Counted from the stretch's first letter, positions 33,767-44,778 are shown. The stretch: 64,000 bases of DNA from Quadrisphaera sp. DSM 44207 (GCF_900101335.1 NZ_FNKA01000002.1:858521-922520), one strand, 5' to 3'. Made by a program: numbers and translations. Notes: generated from the letters alone by a model not told the origin.

Positions 33767-33853
33767 CACCCTCAGGTTGAGGGTGATAGTTATGTCACCT
33801 GCTGTGCTCCCGACCACGCTAGGCGCGCGGAGGGTCTCACCACAACTCACCAC
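33767..33853 (-). promoter_or_regulatory. ftsZ upstream regulatory region: -10, conserved hairpin and 10-bp-spaced direct repeats
   Basis: In the gap 33678-33958, reading the minus strand: direct repeats GTGGTGAG (33853-33846 and 33843-33836), exactly 10 bp apart. A TAGCGT box (33821-33816) follows TTGTGG by 18 bases. Then come TAACTATCACC and the inverted repeat CACCCTCAacCTGAGGGTG (33785-33767, 8-bp arms). The TAACT-CACCCTCAA-TGAGGGT block resembles ones I know upstream of other actinobacterial ftsZ genes. The direct repeats resemble the MraZ boxes at 48959-48985. Confidence 0.5.
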
Positions 33854-33912
33854 GCCCCGACCCGTCCGGGATGCGCCAGGCAGGCCGTGACCTGCTGCGG
33901 CGGGGGCGCGCG

Positions 33913-33941
33913 GGCGCCGGTGGACGACGTCGCCCGGCGCC
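33913..33941 (-). terminator. Possible attenuating hairpin after ftsQ
   Basis: GGCGCCGG (33913-33920) and CCGGCGCC (33934-33941) form an 8-bp stem with a 13-base loop just after the ftsQ stop. It may partly end the long murE-ftsQ transcript before ftsZ, which has its own promoter. Confidence 0.4.
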
Positions 33942-33958
33942 TGCTGCGCGCCTGTTCG

Positions 33959-34891
33959 TCACGGAGCGTCACTGGAGGGCTGCGGCGCCTCCCCGGACGT
34001 CGCGGGCGCCGCGGGCGCGCTGACGTCGTAGGCCTGGGCCCTCCGCTCGCGCAGCACCAGCAGGACGTCCGCCTTCAGCTCCGGGGCCTCCGCGCTCCCC
34101 CAGCGCACGGTCGCGCCGTCGCGCAGGTCGAGGCGCACGTCGTCCGCGCTGGAGGCGCTGACCCGCGCCACCTCCGCGCGCAGCTCGCCGGGCAGGCCGC
34201 GCGCGACCTCCCCGGCGGCGCGCAGCGCTCCGGTGCCCGCGGCGGCGACGTCGACGTCGACGAGGGGCACGTCCTCGAGCAGGCCCGGGCCGGTGGTGAT
34301 GACGTCCCCGGCGGCGTCGAGGACGTCGTAGCCCCCGTCGGCCTGCACCGCGGCGACCGCCACCCGCTCGGTGACGACCAGCTCGACGCCGTGCAGCCAG
34401 CGCCGGTGCACCTGCAGGTCCGCGACGAACGGCAGGTCGGCGGTGCCCGCGCGCACGGCGTCCTCGTCCACGCGCAGCAGCGGGCGCCCCAGCTGGCTCT
34501 GCGCGGCGGCCTCGACGGCCGCCGGGTCCGTGCGCGCGGTGCCCGTGACGACGACCTCGCGCAGCGCCGTCACGGGCGTCCCGAGCAGGACCCAGACCAG
34601 CGCGCCGACCAGCGCCAGCACCGACAGCACCGCCACGACGGAGCGGGTGCCGGGACGCCGGCGGCGGCGCCGGACGGCGCGCGGCCCGGCGGCGCGCGGC
34701 TCGGGCGCGGGCGGCAGCGGCTCCCGCGGAGGAGGCGGCTCGGGGGCGGGGCGCTCGGGAGCGGGGCGCTCGGGCGCCGGGCGCTCGGGCGCCGGGCGCT
34801 CGGAGGCGGGTCGCGCGGCGGCGGCCCGCTCGCGGGCGCGCGGGTCGGCGGGCGCGCGGCGCGGCACGGGCGCGGCGGGGCGGCGCGTCAC
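33959..34891 (-). CDS. ftsQ: Cell division protein FtsQ with repeat-rich cytoplasmic tail
   Basis: A 310-residue bitopic protein. Residues 28-47 hold an ERPAP tandem repeat in the cytoplasmic tail. One helix (SVVAVLSVLALVGALVWVLL) precedes the POTRA domain (LREVVVTGTARTDPAAVEAAA, GRPLLRVD) and the FtsQ beta domain (HGVELVVTERVAVAAVQADG). It links FtsZ-side and septal-synthesis proteins. GTG 34891 overlaps the murC stop. Confidence 0.93.
   Translation of the reverse strand: MTRRPAAPVPRRAPADPRARERAAAARPASERPAPERPAPERPAPERPAPEPPPPREPLPPAPEPRAAGPRAVRRRRRRPGTRSVVAVLSVLALVGALVWVLLGTPVTALREVVVTGTARTDPAAVEAAAQSQLGRPLLRVDEDAVRAGTADLPFVADLQVHRRWLHGVELVVTERVAVAAVQADGGYDVLDAAGDVITTGPGLLEDVPLVDVDVAAAGTGALRAAGEVARGLPGELRAEVARVSASSADDVRLDLRDGATVRWGSAEAPELKADVLLVLRERRAQAYDVSAPAAPATSGEAPQPSSDAP
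34751..34810 (-). repeat. 15-bp tandem repeat in ftsQ
   Basis: Four units of a GCGCTCGGGAGCGGG-type 15-mer encode the ERPAP repeats. The two central units are identical. Copy changes keep the reading frame. Confidence 0.8.
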
Positions 34892-36384
34892 CGGGGGACT
34901 CCCGAGCCGGCCACGGGGTGCTGCTCGGCCAGGAGGCTGAGGACCTCCCCCGCGACCATCGTCACGTCGCCCGCGCCCACGGTGAGCACGAGGTCCCCCG
35001 GCCGCGCGGCGGCGGCCACGGCGGGCGCGACGGCCGACCAGGACTCCACGTAGCGCACCCGCTCCGGGGGCAGGTCCACGCGGTCGGCGACCAGCGCGCC
35101 CGTCACCCCGGGCACCGGGTCCTCGCGGGCGGCGTAGACGTCCATGACGAAGACCTCGTCGGCGACCGACAGCGCCCGGGCGAAGTCCTCCGCGAAGTCC
35201 AGCGTGCGGCTGTACAGGTGCGGCTGGAAGACGACGAGCAGCCGCCCGGCGCCGGCGACCTCGCGCGCGGTGCCGACGGCGGCCGCCACCTTGGCCGGGT
35301 TGTGCGCGTAGTCGTCGTAGACGCGCACCCCGCCCGCCTCGCCGCGGGCCTCGAAGCGGCGGCGCGTGCCCGTGAACGCCTCGAGCCCCTCGACCGCCAG
35401 GGCGGGAGCGACCCCGAGGGTCGTCGCCGCGGCGTAGGCCGCGGCGGCGTCGAGGACGTTGTGCCACCCGGGCACCCGCAGCCGCACCCGCACGGGCGCG
35501 GCGCCGCTCGCGCCCGTCCCGCCCGCGCGGTCGGTGGGGTCGGTGCGGTCGGTGAGGTCGGTGAGGTCGAAGGAGGTGCGCGCGCCCTCGGAGCGCACGC
35601 CGCCCAGGCGCACGTCGGCGTCCAGGGAGGAGCCGACGGTGACCGCGCGCGCCCCCCGCGCCCGCGCCCGGGCGGCCAGGGCGGCCGAGCCGCGGTCGTC
35701 GGCGCAGGCGACGAGGACCCCGCCCGGCACGACGCGGTCGACGAAGGCGGCGAAGGCGGCCTCGAGGGCGTCGACGGTGCCGTAGTGGTCCAGGTGGTCC
35801 GGCTGCACGTTGGTCACCACCGCCACGTGCGGGGAGTAGACGAGGAAGGAGGAGTCGCTCTCGTCGGCCTCGGCCACGAACACGTCGCCGGTGCCCTCGT
35901 GGGCGTTGGTGCCCGCCCCGACGAGCTCGCCGCCGACGGCGAAGGAGGGGTCGGCCCCGGCGTGCTGGAGGACCACCGTGAGCATCGACGTGGTGGTGGT
36001 CTTGCCGTTCGTGCCGGCCACGGCCACCACCCGGCGCCCGTGCATGACCGCCTGCAGCGCCTGGGAGCGGTGCAGCACCCGCAGGCCGCGCTCGCGGGCC
36101 GCGGCCAGCTCGGGGTTGGACTCCCGGATCGCCGAGCCCGCGACCACGGTGCTCACGCCGTCGAGGCGCGCCGGGTCGAAGCCGACCGCGACCCGCCCGC
36201 CCAGGGCCCGCAGCGCCGCGAGCACGGGCACGTCCTTGGCGTCGCTGCCCGACACCCGCAGCCCCCGCGCCAGCATCACGCGCGCGACGCCGGACATGCC
36301 GACCCCGCCGACGCCGACGAAGTGCACGGCCCCCAGCTCCTCGGCGGGCGGCACGGGCGCGTCGAGGTCGAAGCGGGGGCTCAC
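34888..36384 (-). CDS. murC: UDP-N-acetylmuramate--L-alanine ligase
   Basis: A 498-residue Mur ligase. [19 protein letters not shown] (UDP-binding Rossmann), [17 protein letters not shown] (P-loop), [42 protein letters not shown] and [10 protein letters not shown] are present. It adds L-Ala to UDP-MurNAc. A unique acidic insert [16 protein letters not shown] (from 9-bp repeats near 35535-35570) lies in the loop between the central beta sheet and [13 protein letters not shown]. Start and stop overlap murG and ftsQ. Confidence 0.97.
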   Translation of the reverse strand: MSPRFDLDAPVPPAEELGAVHFVGVGGVGMSGVARVMLARGLRVSGSDAKDVPVLAALRALGGRVAVGFDPARLDGVSTVVAGSAIRESNPELAAARERGLRVLHRSQALQAVMHGRRVVAVAGTNGKTTTTSMLTVVLQHAGADPSFAVGGELVGAGTNAHEGTGDVFVAEADESDSSFLVYSPHVAVVTNVQPDHLDHYGTVDALEAAFAAFVDRVVPGGVLVACADDRGSAALAARARARGARAVTVGSSLDADVRLGGVRSEGARTSFDLTDLTDRTDPTDRAGGTGASGAAPVRVRLRVPGWHNVLDAAAAYAAATTLGVAPALAVEGLEAFTGTRRRFEARGEAGGVRVYDDYAHNPAKVAAAVGTAREVAGAGRLLVVFQPHLYSRTLDFAEDFARALSVADEVFVMDVYAAREDPVPGVTGALVADRVDLPPERVRYVESWSAVAPAVAAAARPGDLVLTVGAGDVTMVAGEVLSLLAEQHPVAGSGVPR

Positions 36385-37595
36385 CGCGCGCCCCGCTCCT
36401 GCGCGCCCCGCTCCTGCGCGCCCCGCTCCTGCGCGGCGCGCTCGACGAGGTCCGCGAGCCGCTCGTCGCCGTCCCGCACCCCCGCCGCCGCCGAGGCCGC
36501 CGCCATGGCCGCCAGGCGGCCGGGGTCGAGCGCGAGGTCGAGCAGCGGCCCGCCGACCCAGGTGGCGGTCAGGGCGGCGTCCTCGACGACGAGGCCGCCG
36601 CCGGCGGCGACGACCGGCAGGGCGTTCAGGCGCTGCTCGCCGTTGCCGATGGGCAGCGGCACGTAGACCGCGGGCAGGCCCACGGCCGTCAGCTCGCACA
36701 CCGTGCCCGCGCCCGACCGGCACAGCGCGAGGTCGGCCGCGGCGTAGGCGAGGTCCATCCGGTCGGTGAACTCCAGGCCCCGGTAGACGGCGCGGCCCGC
36801 GCCCTCCGGCGGCAGCCCGGCGGGCGCGACGGCCTTGCCGGCACCGGTCAGGTGCAGCACCTGCACGCCGGCGGCCACCAGGTCCGCCGCCGCCGCGGAC
36901 ACCGCGGTGTTCAGCCGCTGGGCTCCCAGCGAGCCGCCCGTGACGAGCAGCACGGGCGCCTGCTGATCCAGTCCGAAGCGGGTGCGCGCCTCCTCGCGCA
37001 GGGCGGCGCGGTCCAGGTGCGCGACCTCCGGGCGCAGCGGCATGCCGGTGGTCACCGCGCCCGGCAGCGGCGTGCCGTCGAAGGTGACGGCCACGTGCCG
37101 GGTCAGCCGCGCGCCGAGGCGGTTGGCCAGCCCCGGGCGGGCGTTCTGCTCGTGGACGACGACGGGCACCCCGCGCCGGCGCGCCGCCAGGTACGCCGGC
37201 GTCGCCACGTACCCGCCGAAGCCGACGACGACGTCCGCGCCGTCCGGGCCGACGGCGTCCAGGGCCTCCTCGGCGGCGCGCACGGCCGAGCGCAGCCGCC
37301 CCGGCAGGCGCAGCACGTCACCGGAGGGCCGCCGCGGCAGGGGCGCGCGCGGCACCAGCGCGAGCCGGTGCCCGCGCGCGGGCACCAGGCGCGACTCCAG
37401 GCCCTCGGCGGTGCCGAGCGCGAGCACGGCGGTGCGCTCGTCGCGCCGGCACAGGGCGTCGGCGAGGGCGAGCAGCGGGGAGACGTGCCCGGCGGTGCCG
37501 CCGCCCGCCAGCAGCACGGACAGCGGGCGCCGCCCGCCCGCGCCGTCCGCGCCGCCCGCGCCGCCGGTAGCGCCGCCGCCCGCGGCCGCGCTCAC
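36381..37595 (-). CDS. murG: MurG, UDP-GlcNAc:lipid I GlcNAc transferase
   Basis: A 404-residue GT-B enzyme making lipid [66 protein letters not shown], and [32 protein letters not shown] are diagnostic. The N-terminus carries a Gly/Ala-rich extension, and the C-terminus ends in an AQERG triple repeat from a 15-bp DNA repeat. Coupled to ftsW and murC by 4-bp overlaps. Confidence 0.97.
   Translation of the reverse strand: MSAAAGGGATGGAGGADGAGGRRPLSVLLAGGGTAGHVSPLLALADALCRRDERTAVLALGTAEGLESRLVPARGHRLALVPRAPLPRRPSGDVLRLPGRLRSAVRAAEEALDAVGPDGADVVVGFGGYVATPAYLAARRRGVPVVVHEQNARPGLANRLGARLTRHVAVTFDGTPLPGAVTTGMPLRPEVAHLDRAALREEARTRFGLDQQAPVLLVTGGSLGAQRLNTAVSAAAADLVAAGVQVLHLTGAGKAVAPAGLPPEGAGRAVYRGLEFTDRMDLAYAAADLALCRSGAGTVCELTAVGLPAVYVPLPIGNGEQRLNALPVVAAGGGLVVEDAALTATWVGGPLLDLALDPGRLAAMAAASAAAGVRDGDERLADLVERAAQERGAQERGAQERGAR
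36386..36430 (-). repeat. 15-bp tandem repeat at murG 3' end
   Basis: Three identical units GCGCGCCCCGCTCCT encode AQERG repeats at the extreme MurG C-terminus, two codons before the stop. Confidence 0.85.
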
Positions 37596-39001
37596 CGGGC
37601 GCTCCGCGGCAGGGGCACCACGGCCAGGGAGCGCTGCACCGAGCGCCCCACCGCGCCGCGCACGGAGCGGCGCAGCAGCCGCCGCCGGCGGCGCAGCCCG
37701 GCCCGGGCGCCGGGCAGGCTGCGGGCGCACGCCTGCACGATCCCGAGCGCGAACAGCGTGCACACCAGCGCGGAGCCGCCCGCGGAGATCAGCGGCAGGG
37801 GCACCCCGATGACGGGCAGCAGACCGAGGACGACGGCCACGTTGATCGCCATCTGGCCGATCACCCACGCGACGACCGCGCCGACGAGGACCTGCACGAA
37901 CGGGTCCTCGCTGCGCCGCACCACGCGGGCGCACGACCACGCCAGCACCACGAACAGGGCCAGGACGGCGACGGCGCCGAGCAGGCCCAGCTCCTCGCCG
38001 ATGATCGCGAAGATGAAGTCGTTGTGGGCCTCGGGCAGCCAGTTCCACTTCTGCCGGCTGCCGCCGAGGCCGAGGCCGGTCCAGCCGCCGGAGGCCAGCG
38101 CCCACAGCCCGTGCTGGGTCTGGTAGCCCAGGCCCTGGGCGTCGGTGCCCTCCGAGAGGAACTCCGCCACGCGGCCCATGCGGTTGCTGCTCGTCAGCAC
38201 GAAGGCGGCCACGGCCGCCGCGCCGACGGGCACGGCGAGCAGGAAGAAGCGCAGCGGCACGCCGGCGACGAACACGGCCCCGGCGACGAGGACGAGCAGC
38301 ACGAGCACGGTGCCGAGGTCGCGCCCGAGCAGGACCAGCCCGATCACCGGTCCCGCCCCGAGGCCCACGGGCACGGCCCACTGCGCGAGGCGGTGCAGCG
38401 AGCGCCGCTTGCGCGCGAGCACCGCCGCGCACCACAGCACGAGCGCAACCTTGCCGACCTCGGACGGCTGGGCGCTGAACCCGCCGACGAGGATCCAGTT
38501 GCGGTTGCCGTAGACGCCGTAGCCGATGCCGGGCACGAAGACCAGGGCCTGCAGCGCCACGGCGGCGACCACGGCCGCCGGGGCCGCGCGGCGCCACACG
38601 CCGACGGGCACGCGCGCGGCCACCGCCATCGCCACCAGGCCGACGGCGGCGAAGACCGCCTGCCCGGCGCCCACGGCGTAGGAGCTGCCGCTGTCGGCGA
38701 GGGACTCCACGCTCGAGCTCGACAGCACCATCACCAGGCCGACGCCCACGAGCAGCAGGACGGCGCCCTGCAGCACGGTGTACGTGGTGGTCGGGGTGTC
38801 CCAGCGGGCGAGGCGGCCGGGCAGCGGGCCACCGAGCAGGGCGTCGGCGGCCGCGCGCAGGCGCCGGCCCCGCTCGCCCGCGGGCGCGCCGGCGGGCCGG
38901 GCCGCCGCGGGGCGGGCGCCGGCCGCGGGCCGGGATGACGGCGCCGCGCCCGGCGCCGCGCCCGACGCCGCGCGCGGCCCGGGAGGACGGGTCAGGGCCA
39001 T
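37592..39001 (-). CDS. ftsW: Septal peptidoglycan glycosyltransferase FtsW (SEDS)
   Basis: A 469-residue polytopic SEDS protein. About ten helices are visible; SEDS motifs include the periplasmic-loop segment [21 protein letters not shown] and [22 protein letters not shown] 70-residue basic/Pro-Ala N-terminal tail precedes the membrane part. It polymerises lipid II with FtsI (44777). ATG 39001 has GGAGGTG seven bases upstream. The murD stop is one base away. Confidence 0.95.
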   Translation of the reverse strand: MALTRPPGPRAASGAAPGAAPSSRPAAGARPAAARPAGAPAGERGRRLRAAADALLGGPLPGRLARWDTPTTTYTVLQGAVLLLVGVGLVMVLSSSSVESLADSGSSYAVGAGQAVFAAVGLVAMAVAARVPVGVWRRAAPAAVVAAVALQALVFVPGIGYGVYGNRNWILVGGFSAQPSEVGKVALVLWCAAVLARKRRSLHRLAQWAVPVGLGAGPVIGLVLLGRDLGTVLVLLVLVAGAVFVAGVPLRFFLLAVPVGAAAVAAFVLTSSNRMGRVAEFLSEGTDAQGLGYQTQHGLWALASGGWTGLGLGGSRQKWNWLPEAHNDFIFAIIGEELGLLGAVAVLALFVVLAWSCARVVRRSEDPFVQVLVGAVVAWVIGQMAINVAVVLGLLPVIGVPLPLISAGGSALVCTLFALGIVQACARSLPGARAGLRRRRRLLRRSVRGAVGRSVQRSLAVVPLPRSAR

Positions 39002-39002
39002 C

Positions 39003-40538
39003 TCACGCACCTCCGTCCCGCGCGCCGCCCAGGTGGGCGCGCACGGCCGCCGCGAAGGCGTCCCCGCGCTCGGCGTAGGACGCGAACTGGTCCATCGAGG
39101 CGCTCGCGGGCGCCAGGAGCACGGTGTCGCCGGGCCGGGCCGCCGCCGCGGCGGCCCGCACCGCCTCGGCCATCACGGCCGCACCGCTCCCGGCGCGGCC
39201 CTCGGCGCCGCCCTCGACGGCGACCTCGACCACGGGCACCCCCGGCGCGCGGCGGGCCAGGGCCTCGCGCAGCGGGGCGCGGTCGGCGCCGATGAGCACG
39301 ACGGCGCGCAGGCGCTGCGCGTGCCGGGCCACCAGGTCGTCGTAGGCGGCGCCCTTGGCGAGCCCGCCGGCGACCCACACCGCCCGCTCCGCGCCGGCCA
39401 GCGACGCCGCCGCCGCGTGCGGGTTCGTCGCCTTGGAGTCGTCCACCCAGGTCACGCCGCCGGCCCGGGCGACCACGGCGATGCGGTGCTCGCCCGGGCC
39501 GGTGGCGCGCAGGCCGTCGCGCACGGCGACGGGCGGCACGCCGTGCGCGCGCGCCAGCGCCGCGGCGCTCAGGGCGTCGTGGACGGTGTGCGGGGCGAGC
39601 ACGCCGCCGGCGGCCTCGCGCAGGTCCTCCAGGGTCGCCAGCTCCGCCGCGCTGGTGCGCCGCTCCTGCACGAACGCGCGGTCGCACAAGACCTCGTCGA
39701 CGACGCCGAGCATCGAGACGTCCGGGACCCCCAGGGTCGTGCCGACCGCGCGGCAGCCCTCGACGACGTCGGCCTCGCGCACGAGCCGCTCGGTCAGCGG
39801 GTCCTCCGCGCTGTAGACGCACGCGACCTCGGTGCGCTCGTAGACGCGGCCCTTGTCGGCCGCGTACGCCTGCAGCGACCCGTGCCAGTCCAGGTGGTCG
39901 GGCGCGACGTTGAGGCACGCGCTGGCGCGCGGGGAGACCGTGCGGGTCCAGTGCAGCTGGAAGCTCGACAGCTCCACGGCCAGGACGTCGTGCCCGCGCG
40001 GGTCGAGCACGGCCTCCACGAGCGGGGTGCCGATGTTGCCGGCGGCGGTGGTGCGCAGGCCCGCCGCGGCCAGGATCGCCGCGAGCATCCGCACGGTCGT
40101 GGTCTTGCCGTTGGTGCCCGTGACGGTCAGCCACGGCGCCGCGCCCGGCCCGCGCAGCCGCCAGGCCAGCTCCACCTCGCCCCACACCGGCACGCCGGCG
40201 GCCTGCGCCTGCACGAGCGCGGGCGCGTCCGGGCGCCAGCCGGGCGAGGTCACCACGAGCTCGGGCGCCTCGCCGTCCACGGCGGGCAGCGCGGCGGCGG
40301 CGCCGGCACCGAGCAGGGCGCGCCCGCCGAGGACCTCCAGCAGCCCCGCGCGGTCGCGCTCGGCCTCGCCGTCGCGCGCCTCGACGGCGACCACGCGCGC
40401 GCCGCGCTCGGCCAGCGCGACGGCCGCCGCCGTCCCGGAGACCCCGAGGCCGGTGACGACCACGCGCCGCCCCTCCCAGCGCTCCCCCGGCTCCTCGCCC
40501 GGTCCCCCGCCCGGTCCCTCGCCCACGTCGCCGCTCAC
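39003..40538 (-). CDS. murD: UDP-N-acetylmuramoyl-L-alanine--D-glutamate ligase
   Basis: A 511-residue Mur ligase. [100 protein letters not shown] and [22 protein letters not shown] match MurD. It adds D-Glu. Slightly longer than average because of Gly/Glu-rich N-terminal residues. Overlaps mraY by 4 bp. Confidence 0.97.
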   Translation of the reverse strand: MSGDVGEGPGGGPGEEPGERWEGRRVVVTGLGVSGTAAAVALAERGARVVAVEARDGEAERDRAGLLEVLGGRALLGAGAAAALPAVDGEAPELVVTSPGWRPDAPALVQAQAAGVPVWGEVELAWRLRGPGAAPWLTVTGTNGKTTTVRMLAAILAAAGLRTTAAGNIGTPLVEAVLDPRGHDVLAVELSSFQLHWTRTVSPRASACLNVAPDHLDWHGSLQAYAADKGRVYERTEVACVYSAEDPLTERLVREADVVEGCRAVGTTLGVPDVSMLGVVDEVLCDRAFVQERRTSAAELATLEDLREAAGGVLAPHTVHDALSAAALARAHGVPPVAVRDGLRATGPGEHRIAVVARAGGVTWVDDSKATNPHAAAASLAGAERAVWVAGGLAKGAAYDDLVARHAQRLRAVVLIGADRAPLREALARRAPGVPVVEVAVEGGAEGRAGSGAAVMAEAVRAAAAAARPGDTVLLAPASASMDQFASYAERGDAFAAAVRAHLGGARDGGA

Positions 40539-41617
40539 TGCCCGACCACCCACTCCGCGTAGAACAGCCCGAGGCCGACGGCGACGAACAGGCTGGCGAT
40601 GATCCAGAACCGGGTCACGATGGTCACCTCGGCCCACCCCAGCAGCTCGAAGTGGTGCTGCAGCGGCGCCATGCGGAAGACCCGCCTCCCCGTCAGCTTG
40701 AACGACCCCACCTGGATGACCACCGACAGGGTGATGAGGACGAACAGCCCGCCGAGGACGACGAGCAGCAGCTCGGTGCGGCTGGTGATCGCCAGGCCGG
40801 CCAGCGCGCCGCCGAGGGCGAGGGAGCCGGTGTCCCCCATGAAGATCTTGGCCGGGGAGGCGTTCCACCACAGGAAGCCCACGCAGGCGCCGAGCAGGGC
40901 GGCGGCCACGACGGCGAGGTCGCGCGGGTCGCGGGTCTGGTAGCACTGCGGTCCGATCGAGGTGATGCCGCAGCTCTGGTTGGACTGCCAGATGCCGATC
41001 AGCACGTACGCGCCGGCGACGAACGCGGTGGCGCCGCTGGCCAGCCCGTCGAGGCCGTCGGTGAGGTTCACCCCGTTGCTCGTGGCCGCGATCATCAGCA
41101 GCGCCCACAGCACGAACAGCACCACGCCGACCGTCGTGCCCGCCAGCGCGAAGTCCACGGCGGTGTCGCGCGTGAAGGACACGTGCGTGGACGCCGGGGT
41201 GCGGCTGCCGCCGTCGGGGAACTGCAGCGCCAGTCCCGCGAAGACGAGCGCGACGAGGGTCTGCCCGATCAGCTTCGGCAGCGAGCGCAGGCCCAGGCTG
41301 CGCTGCTTGGAGATCTTGATGAAGTCGTCGAGGAAGCCCACGAACCCCAGGCCGACCATGAGCCCGAGCACGAGCAGGCCCGAGACGGTCGGGCCGTTCC
41401 ACGTCGTCAGGTGCGCGAGGGCGTACCCGAGCACGGTCGCCGCGATGATCACCGCGCCGCCCATGGTGGGGGTGCCGCGCTTGGTGTGGTGGGTGGTCGG
41501 GCCGTCGTCGCGCACGAACTGGCCGTAGCCGCGCCGGACGAGGAAGCGGATGTACAGCGGCGTCCCGAACAGCGAGATGACGAGCGCGACCCCTCCCGCG
41601 ACGAGGATCGCCCTCAT
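40535..41617 (-). CDS. mraY: Phospho-MurNAc-pentapeptide transferase MraY
   Basis: A 360-residue membrane enzyme making lipid I. Conserved parts are [35 protein letters not shown] with the Asp pair, [28 protein letters not shown] and [14 protein letters not shown] with the His cluster. Ten hydrophobic helices are visible. ATG overlaps the murF stop and the stop overlaps murD. Confidence 0.98.
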   Translation of the reverse strand: MRAILVAGGVALVISLFGTPLYIRFLVRRGYGQFVRDDGPTTHHTKRGTPTMGGAVIIAATVLGYALAHLTTWNGPTVSGLLVLGLMVGLGFVGFLDDFIKISKQRSLGLRSLPKLIGQTLVALVFAGLALQFPDGGSRTPASTHVSFTRDTAVDFALAGTTVGVVLFVLWALLMIAATSNGVNLTDGLDGLASGATAFVAGAYVLIGIWQSNQSCGITSIGPQCYQTRDPRDLAVVAAALLGACVGFLWWNASPAKIFMGDTGSLALGGALAGLAITSRTELLLVVLGGLFVLITLSVVIQVGSFKLTGRRVFRMAPLQHHFELLGWAEVTIVTRFWIIASLFVAVGLGLFYAEWVVGQ

Positions 41618-43038
41618 GCGCTCGCCCCCGCGGCGGCGAGCCGGTCGCCGAGGTGGCGCAGTCCGGCGCCGTGGGAGGACTTCACGAGCACGACGTCCCC
41701 GGGCCGCAGCTCCGCCGCGAGCAGCGCCTCCGCGGCGTCGGCGTCGGGCACCCACGCGGCCTCGTCCCCGAAGGAGCCCTCCAGCAGCGCGCCGGTGTAG
41801 ACCGCGCGCGCGCCGGCGCCGACGGCGACCAGGCGCGAGACGTCGAGCCGGACGGCGAGGCGGCCGACCGCGTCGTGCTCGGCCGTGGCGGCGTCCCCCA
41901 GCTCCAGCATCTCCCCGAGCACCGCCCAGGTGCGCCCGCGCCCGCCCATGGCGACGAGCGCGCGCAGCGCGGCGCGCACCGACTCCGGGTTGGCGTTGTA
42001 GGCGTCGTTGACGACCGTGACGCCGTCCGGGCGCTCGGTGACCTCCATGCGGTGGCGGCTGGCGGCGCCCGCGGCGCCCAGCGCCTGCGCGACCTGCGCG
42101 ACGGGCAGGCCGACCGCGTGCGCGACCGCCGCGGCGGCGAGGGCGTTGGCGACGTGGTGCTCCCCGTGCAGGCGCAGCGCGACCGGCGCGCTCCCGTCGG
42201 GGGCGAGCAGGGTGAAGGAGGCGCGCCCGAGGGCGTCCAGGCGCACGTCCTGCGCGCGCACGTCGCCCTGCCCGCCCGCGCCGAAGCGCAGCACCGCGGC
42301 GCGGGTGCGCTGCGCCATCGCCGCCACGCGCGCGTCGTCGGCGTTGAGGACGGCGACCCCGCCGTCGGCGGCCGCGGGCAGGGCCTCGACGAGCTCGCCC
42401 TTGGCGCGGGCGATCGCCTCCACGCCGCCGAACTCCCCGAGGTGGGCGCTGCCGACGTTGAGCACGGCGCCCACGCGCGGCGCCGTGGTCGCGCACAGCG
42501 CGGCGATGTGCCCGACGCCGCGCGCGCCCATCTCCACGACGAGGAAGCGGGTGTCCTCCGCGACGGTCAGCGCGGTCAGCGGCACCCCCAGCTCGTTGTT
42601 GAACGACCCCGGCGGCGCGACGGTGGGCCCGGCGGTGCCGAGGACGGCCGCCAGGAGGTCCTTGGTGCTCGTCTTGCCCGAGCTGCCGGTGACCGCGACG
42701 ACGTCGAAGGGGCCGGCGGTGCTCGCGGCGAGGGCGCGGCGGCGCGCGAGCACCTCGCGCGCCAGCGCCGCGAGGGCGTCGCGGACGGCGCCGGGCACGA
42801 CGACGGCGGGCACGCCGACCTCGCGCTCGGCGAGCACGGCGACCGCGCCGGCGCCGATCGCCGGCAGCGCGTAGTCGTGGCCGTCGACGTGCTCACCGGG
42901 CACGGCGACGAACAGGGCCTGCGGCGCCGCGGCCCGGGAGTCGGGAACGACGGAGGTCACGAGCGCCTCGGCGTCCGCGCCGCCGGCGAGCCGGCCGCCG
43001 GTGGCGGCGGCCACGTCGCCCAGGGCGATCGGGATCAC
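41614..43038 (-). CDS. murF: UDP-MurNAc-tripeptide--D-Ala-D-Ala ligase
   Basis: A 474-residue Mur ligase. [21 protein letters not shown] (P-loop), [43 protein letters not shown] and [20 protein letters not shown] identify MurF. It adds D-Ala-D-Ala. Coupled on both sides by 4-bp overlaps. Confidence 0.97.
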   Translation of the reverse strand: MIPIALGDVAAATGGRLAGGADAEALVTSVVPDSRAAAPQALFVAVPGEHVDGHDYALPAIGAGAVAVLAEREVGVPAVVVPGAVRDALAALAREVLARRRALAASTAGPFDVVAVTGSSGKTSTKDLLAAVLGTAGPTVAPPGSFNNELGVPLTALTVAEDTRFLVVEMGARGVGHIAALCATTAPRVGAVLNVGSAHLGEFGGVEAIARAKGELVEALPAAADGGVAVLNADDARVAAMAQRTRAAVLRFGAGGQGDVRAQDVRLDALGRASFTLLAPDGSAPVALRLHGEHHVANALAAAAVAHAVGLPVAQVAQALGAAGAASRHRMEVTERPDGVTVVNDAYNANPESVRAALRALVAMGGRGRTWAVLGEMLELGDAATAEHDAVGRLAVRLDVSRLVAVGAGARAVYTGALLEGSFGDEAAWVPDADAAEALLAAELRPGDVVLVKSSHGAGLRHLGDRLAAAGASA

Positions 43039-44660
43039 GGGCGCGCCCCCCGCCCGGCCCGGGCGCCGGCGGGCGCGGCGCCCGCGGCGGCCAGGGCCGC
43101 GCGCAGCACCTCGCGGTCGTCGAAGGGCAGCACCCGCCCGGCGACCTCCTGGCCCTGCTCGTGGCCCTTGCCGGCGACGAGCACGGTCCCCGGCCCGCCC
43201 GGGCCGCGGCGCTCGACCGCGGCGCGCACGGCGGCCTCGACGGCTCGGGCGCGGTCGGGGACCTCCAGGACGGCCGTGCCGGGGCCGGCGTGCTCGCGGG
43301 CGCCGGCGAGGACGGCGGCGCGCACGAGCGCCGGGTCCTCGGAGCGGGGGTTGTCGTCGGTGACCACCACGACGTCGGCGCCGCGCGCGGCGGCCGCGCC
43401 CATGCCCGCCCGCTTGCCCCGGTCGCGGTCCCCGCCGGCGCCGAGCACCACCACAAGCGGGCCGGCGGTGCTCGGGCGCAGCGCCGCCAGGGCCGCGGCC
43501 ACGGCGTCCGGGGTGTGCGCGTAGTCGACGACCCCGCGCGGGCCGCCGCCCGGGCCCGGCACGACCTCCATGCGCCCGGGCACCCCGCCGGCGGCGGCCA
43601 GGCCGGCGGCCGCTTCGCGCGCGCCCACGCCGGCGGCGCGCAGCACCGCGTGGGCGAGCGCCGTGTTCGCGACGTTGAAGGTGCCCGGCAGGGGGCTGGT
43701 CAGCCCGGCGACCTCGCCGTCCGGGCCGGTGAGCGCGAAGGCCGAGCCGGGCTGCGCGTCCGGGCGCGGGCGCACGGAGCCGGGCAGCACGCGCCAGTCG
43801 GCGCCCGCGGGGGCCGCGGCGGACGTGGCGACGGTCGTGACCGGCAGGCCGGTGGCGCGGGCCCGCTCGGCGAGGCGCGCGCCCCAGGCGTCGTCGACGA
43901 CGACGACCCCCCGGCGGGCGCGGTCGGGGGTGAAGAGCTCGGCCTTGGCGGCGAAGTAGCGGTCCATGGTCCCGTGGAAGTCCAGGTGGTCCTGGGAGAG
44001 GTTGGTGAAGGCGGCGACGTCGAGCACGAGCCCGTCGACGCGGTGCTGGACGACGGCGTGGCTGGAGACCTCCATCGCGCACGCGCGCACGCCCCGCTCG
44101 CGCATGAGGGCCAGCAGGGCGTGCAGCTCCGGCGCCTCGGGGGTGGTGCGCGCGCTCGGCAGGGAGCGGCCGGCGACGCGGGTGCCGACGGTGCCGACCA
44201 GGCCCGTGCGCCACCCGGCGCCGGCCAGCGCCGCCTCGAGCAGGTGGGCGGTGGTGGTCTTGCCGTTCGTGCCCGTCACGCCGAGCAGGAGCAGGTGCGC
44301 GGCCGGGTCGCCGTACACGCGGGCGCTCAGGCGCCCGAGCACCGCGCGCGGGTCGGGGACGACGAGCGCCGGCAGCCCCGCCGCGCCCGCCCGGGCGGCG
44401 CCCGCGGGGTCGGTCAGCGCGGCGACGGCGCCCCCGGCGGCGGCCTGCGCCGCGAAGTCGGCGCCGTGGGCGTGCGCGCCGGGCAGGGCGGCGTACAGGT
44501 CGCCCGGGCGCACGGCGCGCGAGTCCAGGGTGGCGCCGGTGACGACGACGCCGGGCGCGACCGGCTCGACGCCCAACAGCGCCGCGAGGTCGGCCAGCGT
44601 GCGGCCGGGGACGCCCTGCGGCCTCGGCGCGCCCTCGGCGAGGTCCCCTGGGCTCGGCAC
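43035..44660 (-). CDS. murE: UDP-MurNAc-dipeptide--meso-DAP ligase
   Basis: A 541-residue protein (from GTG 44660). [55 protein letters not shown] and VVVTDDNPRSEDP are present. The DNPR motif indicates meso-diaminopimelate rather than lysine. I chose GTG 44660, since TAGCCT sits seven bases upstream (leaderless start). GTG 44684 is possible but would place the -10 inside the gene. Confidence 0.95.
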   Translation of the reverse strand: MPSPGDLAEGAPRPQGVPGRTLADLAALLGVEPVAPGVVVTGATLDSRAVRPGDLYAALPGAHAHGADFAAQAAAGGAVAALTDPAGAARAGAAGLPALVVPDPRAVLGRLSARVYGDPAAHLLLLGVTGTNGKTTTAHLLEAALAGAGWRTGLVGTVGTRVAGRSLPSARTTPEAPELHALLALMRERGVRACAMEVSSHAVVQHRVDGLVLDVAAFTNLSQDHLDFHGTMDRYFAAKAELFTPDRARRGVVVVDDAWGARLAERARATGLPVTTVATSAAAPAGADWRVLPGSVRPRPDAQPGSAFALTGPDGEVAGLTSPLPGTFNVANTALAHAVLRAAGVGAREAAAGLAAAGGVPGRMEVVPGPGGGPRGVVDYAHTPDAVAAALAALRPSTAGPLVVVLGAGGDRDRGKRAGMGAAAARGADVVVVTDDNPRSEDPALVRAAVLAGAREHAGPGTAVLEVPDRARAVEAAVRAAVERRGPGGPGTVLVAGKGHEQGQEVAGRVLPFDDREVLRAALAAAGAAPAGARAGRGARP

Positions 44661-44667
44661 GTGCCGG

Positions 44668-44673
44668 AGGCTA
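44668..44673 (-). promoter_or_regulatory. Internal leaderless promoter (-10 TAGCCT) for murE and downstream genes
   Basis: Minus-strand TAGCCT is seven bases before GTG 44660. murE is separated from ftsI by 116 bases, the largest gap inside the mur block, so the murE-ftsQ part may have its own transcript. Confidence 0.45.
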
Positions 44674-44717
44674 CCTGGGCGCACGGGGCTCGCGTGCCGT
44701 CATGGGCGGGTCGCGCT

Positions 44718-44778
44718 CCCGGTCACCGTCCCGGTCACCGTCCCGGTCACCGGTGCCGTCACCGTCGCCGTCACCGTC
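44718..44778. repeat. 12-bp tandem repeats between ftsI and murE
   Basis: Three units CCCGGTCACCGT (the last slightly altered) are followed by two units GCCGTCACCGTC, running to the ftsI stop codon. They fill most of the ftsI-murE gap. Their period is 12 bp; no protein match in the murE frame. Confidence 0.8.

Noticed and set aside
44700..44776. A VTGT-repeat C-terminal extension of FtsI
   Set aside because: The repeat-coding frame is not the FtsI frame; FtsI ends normally with its own TGA at 44777-44779.
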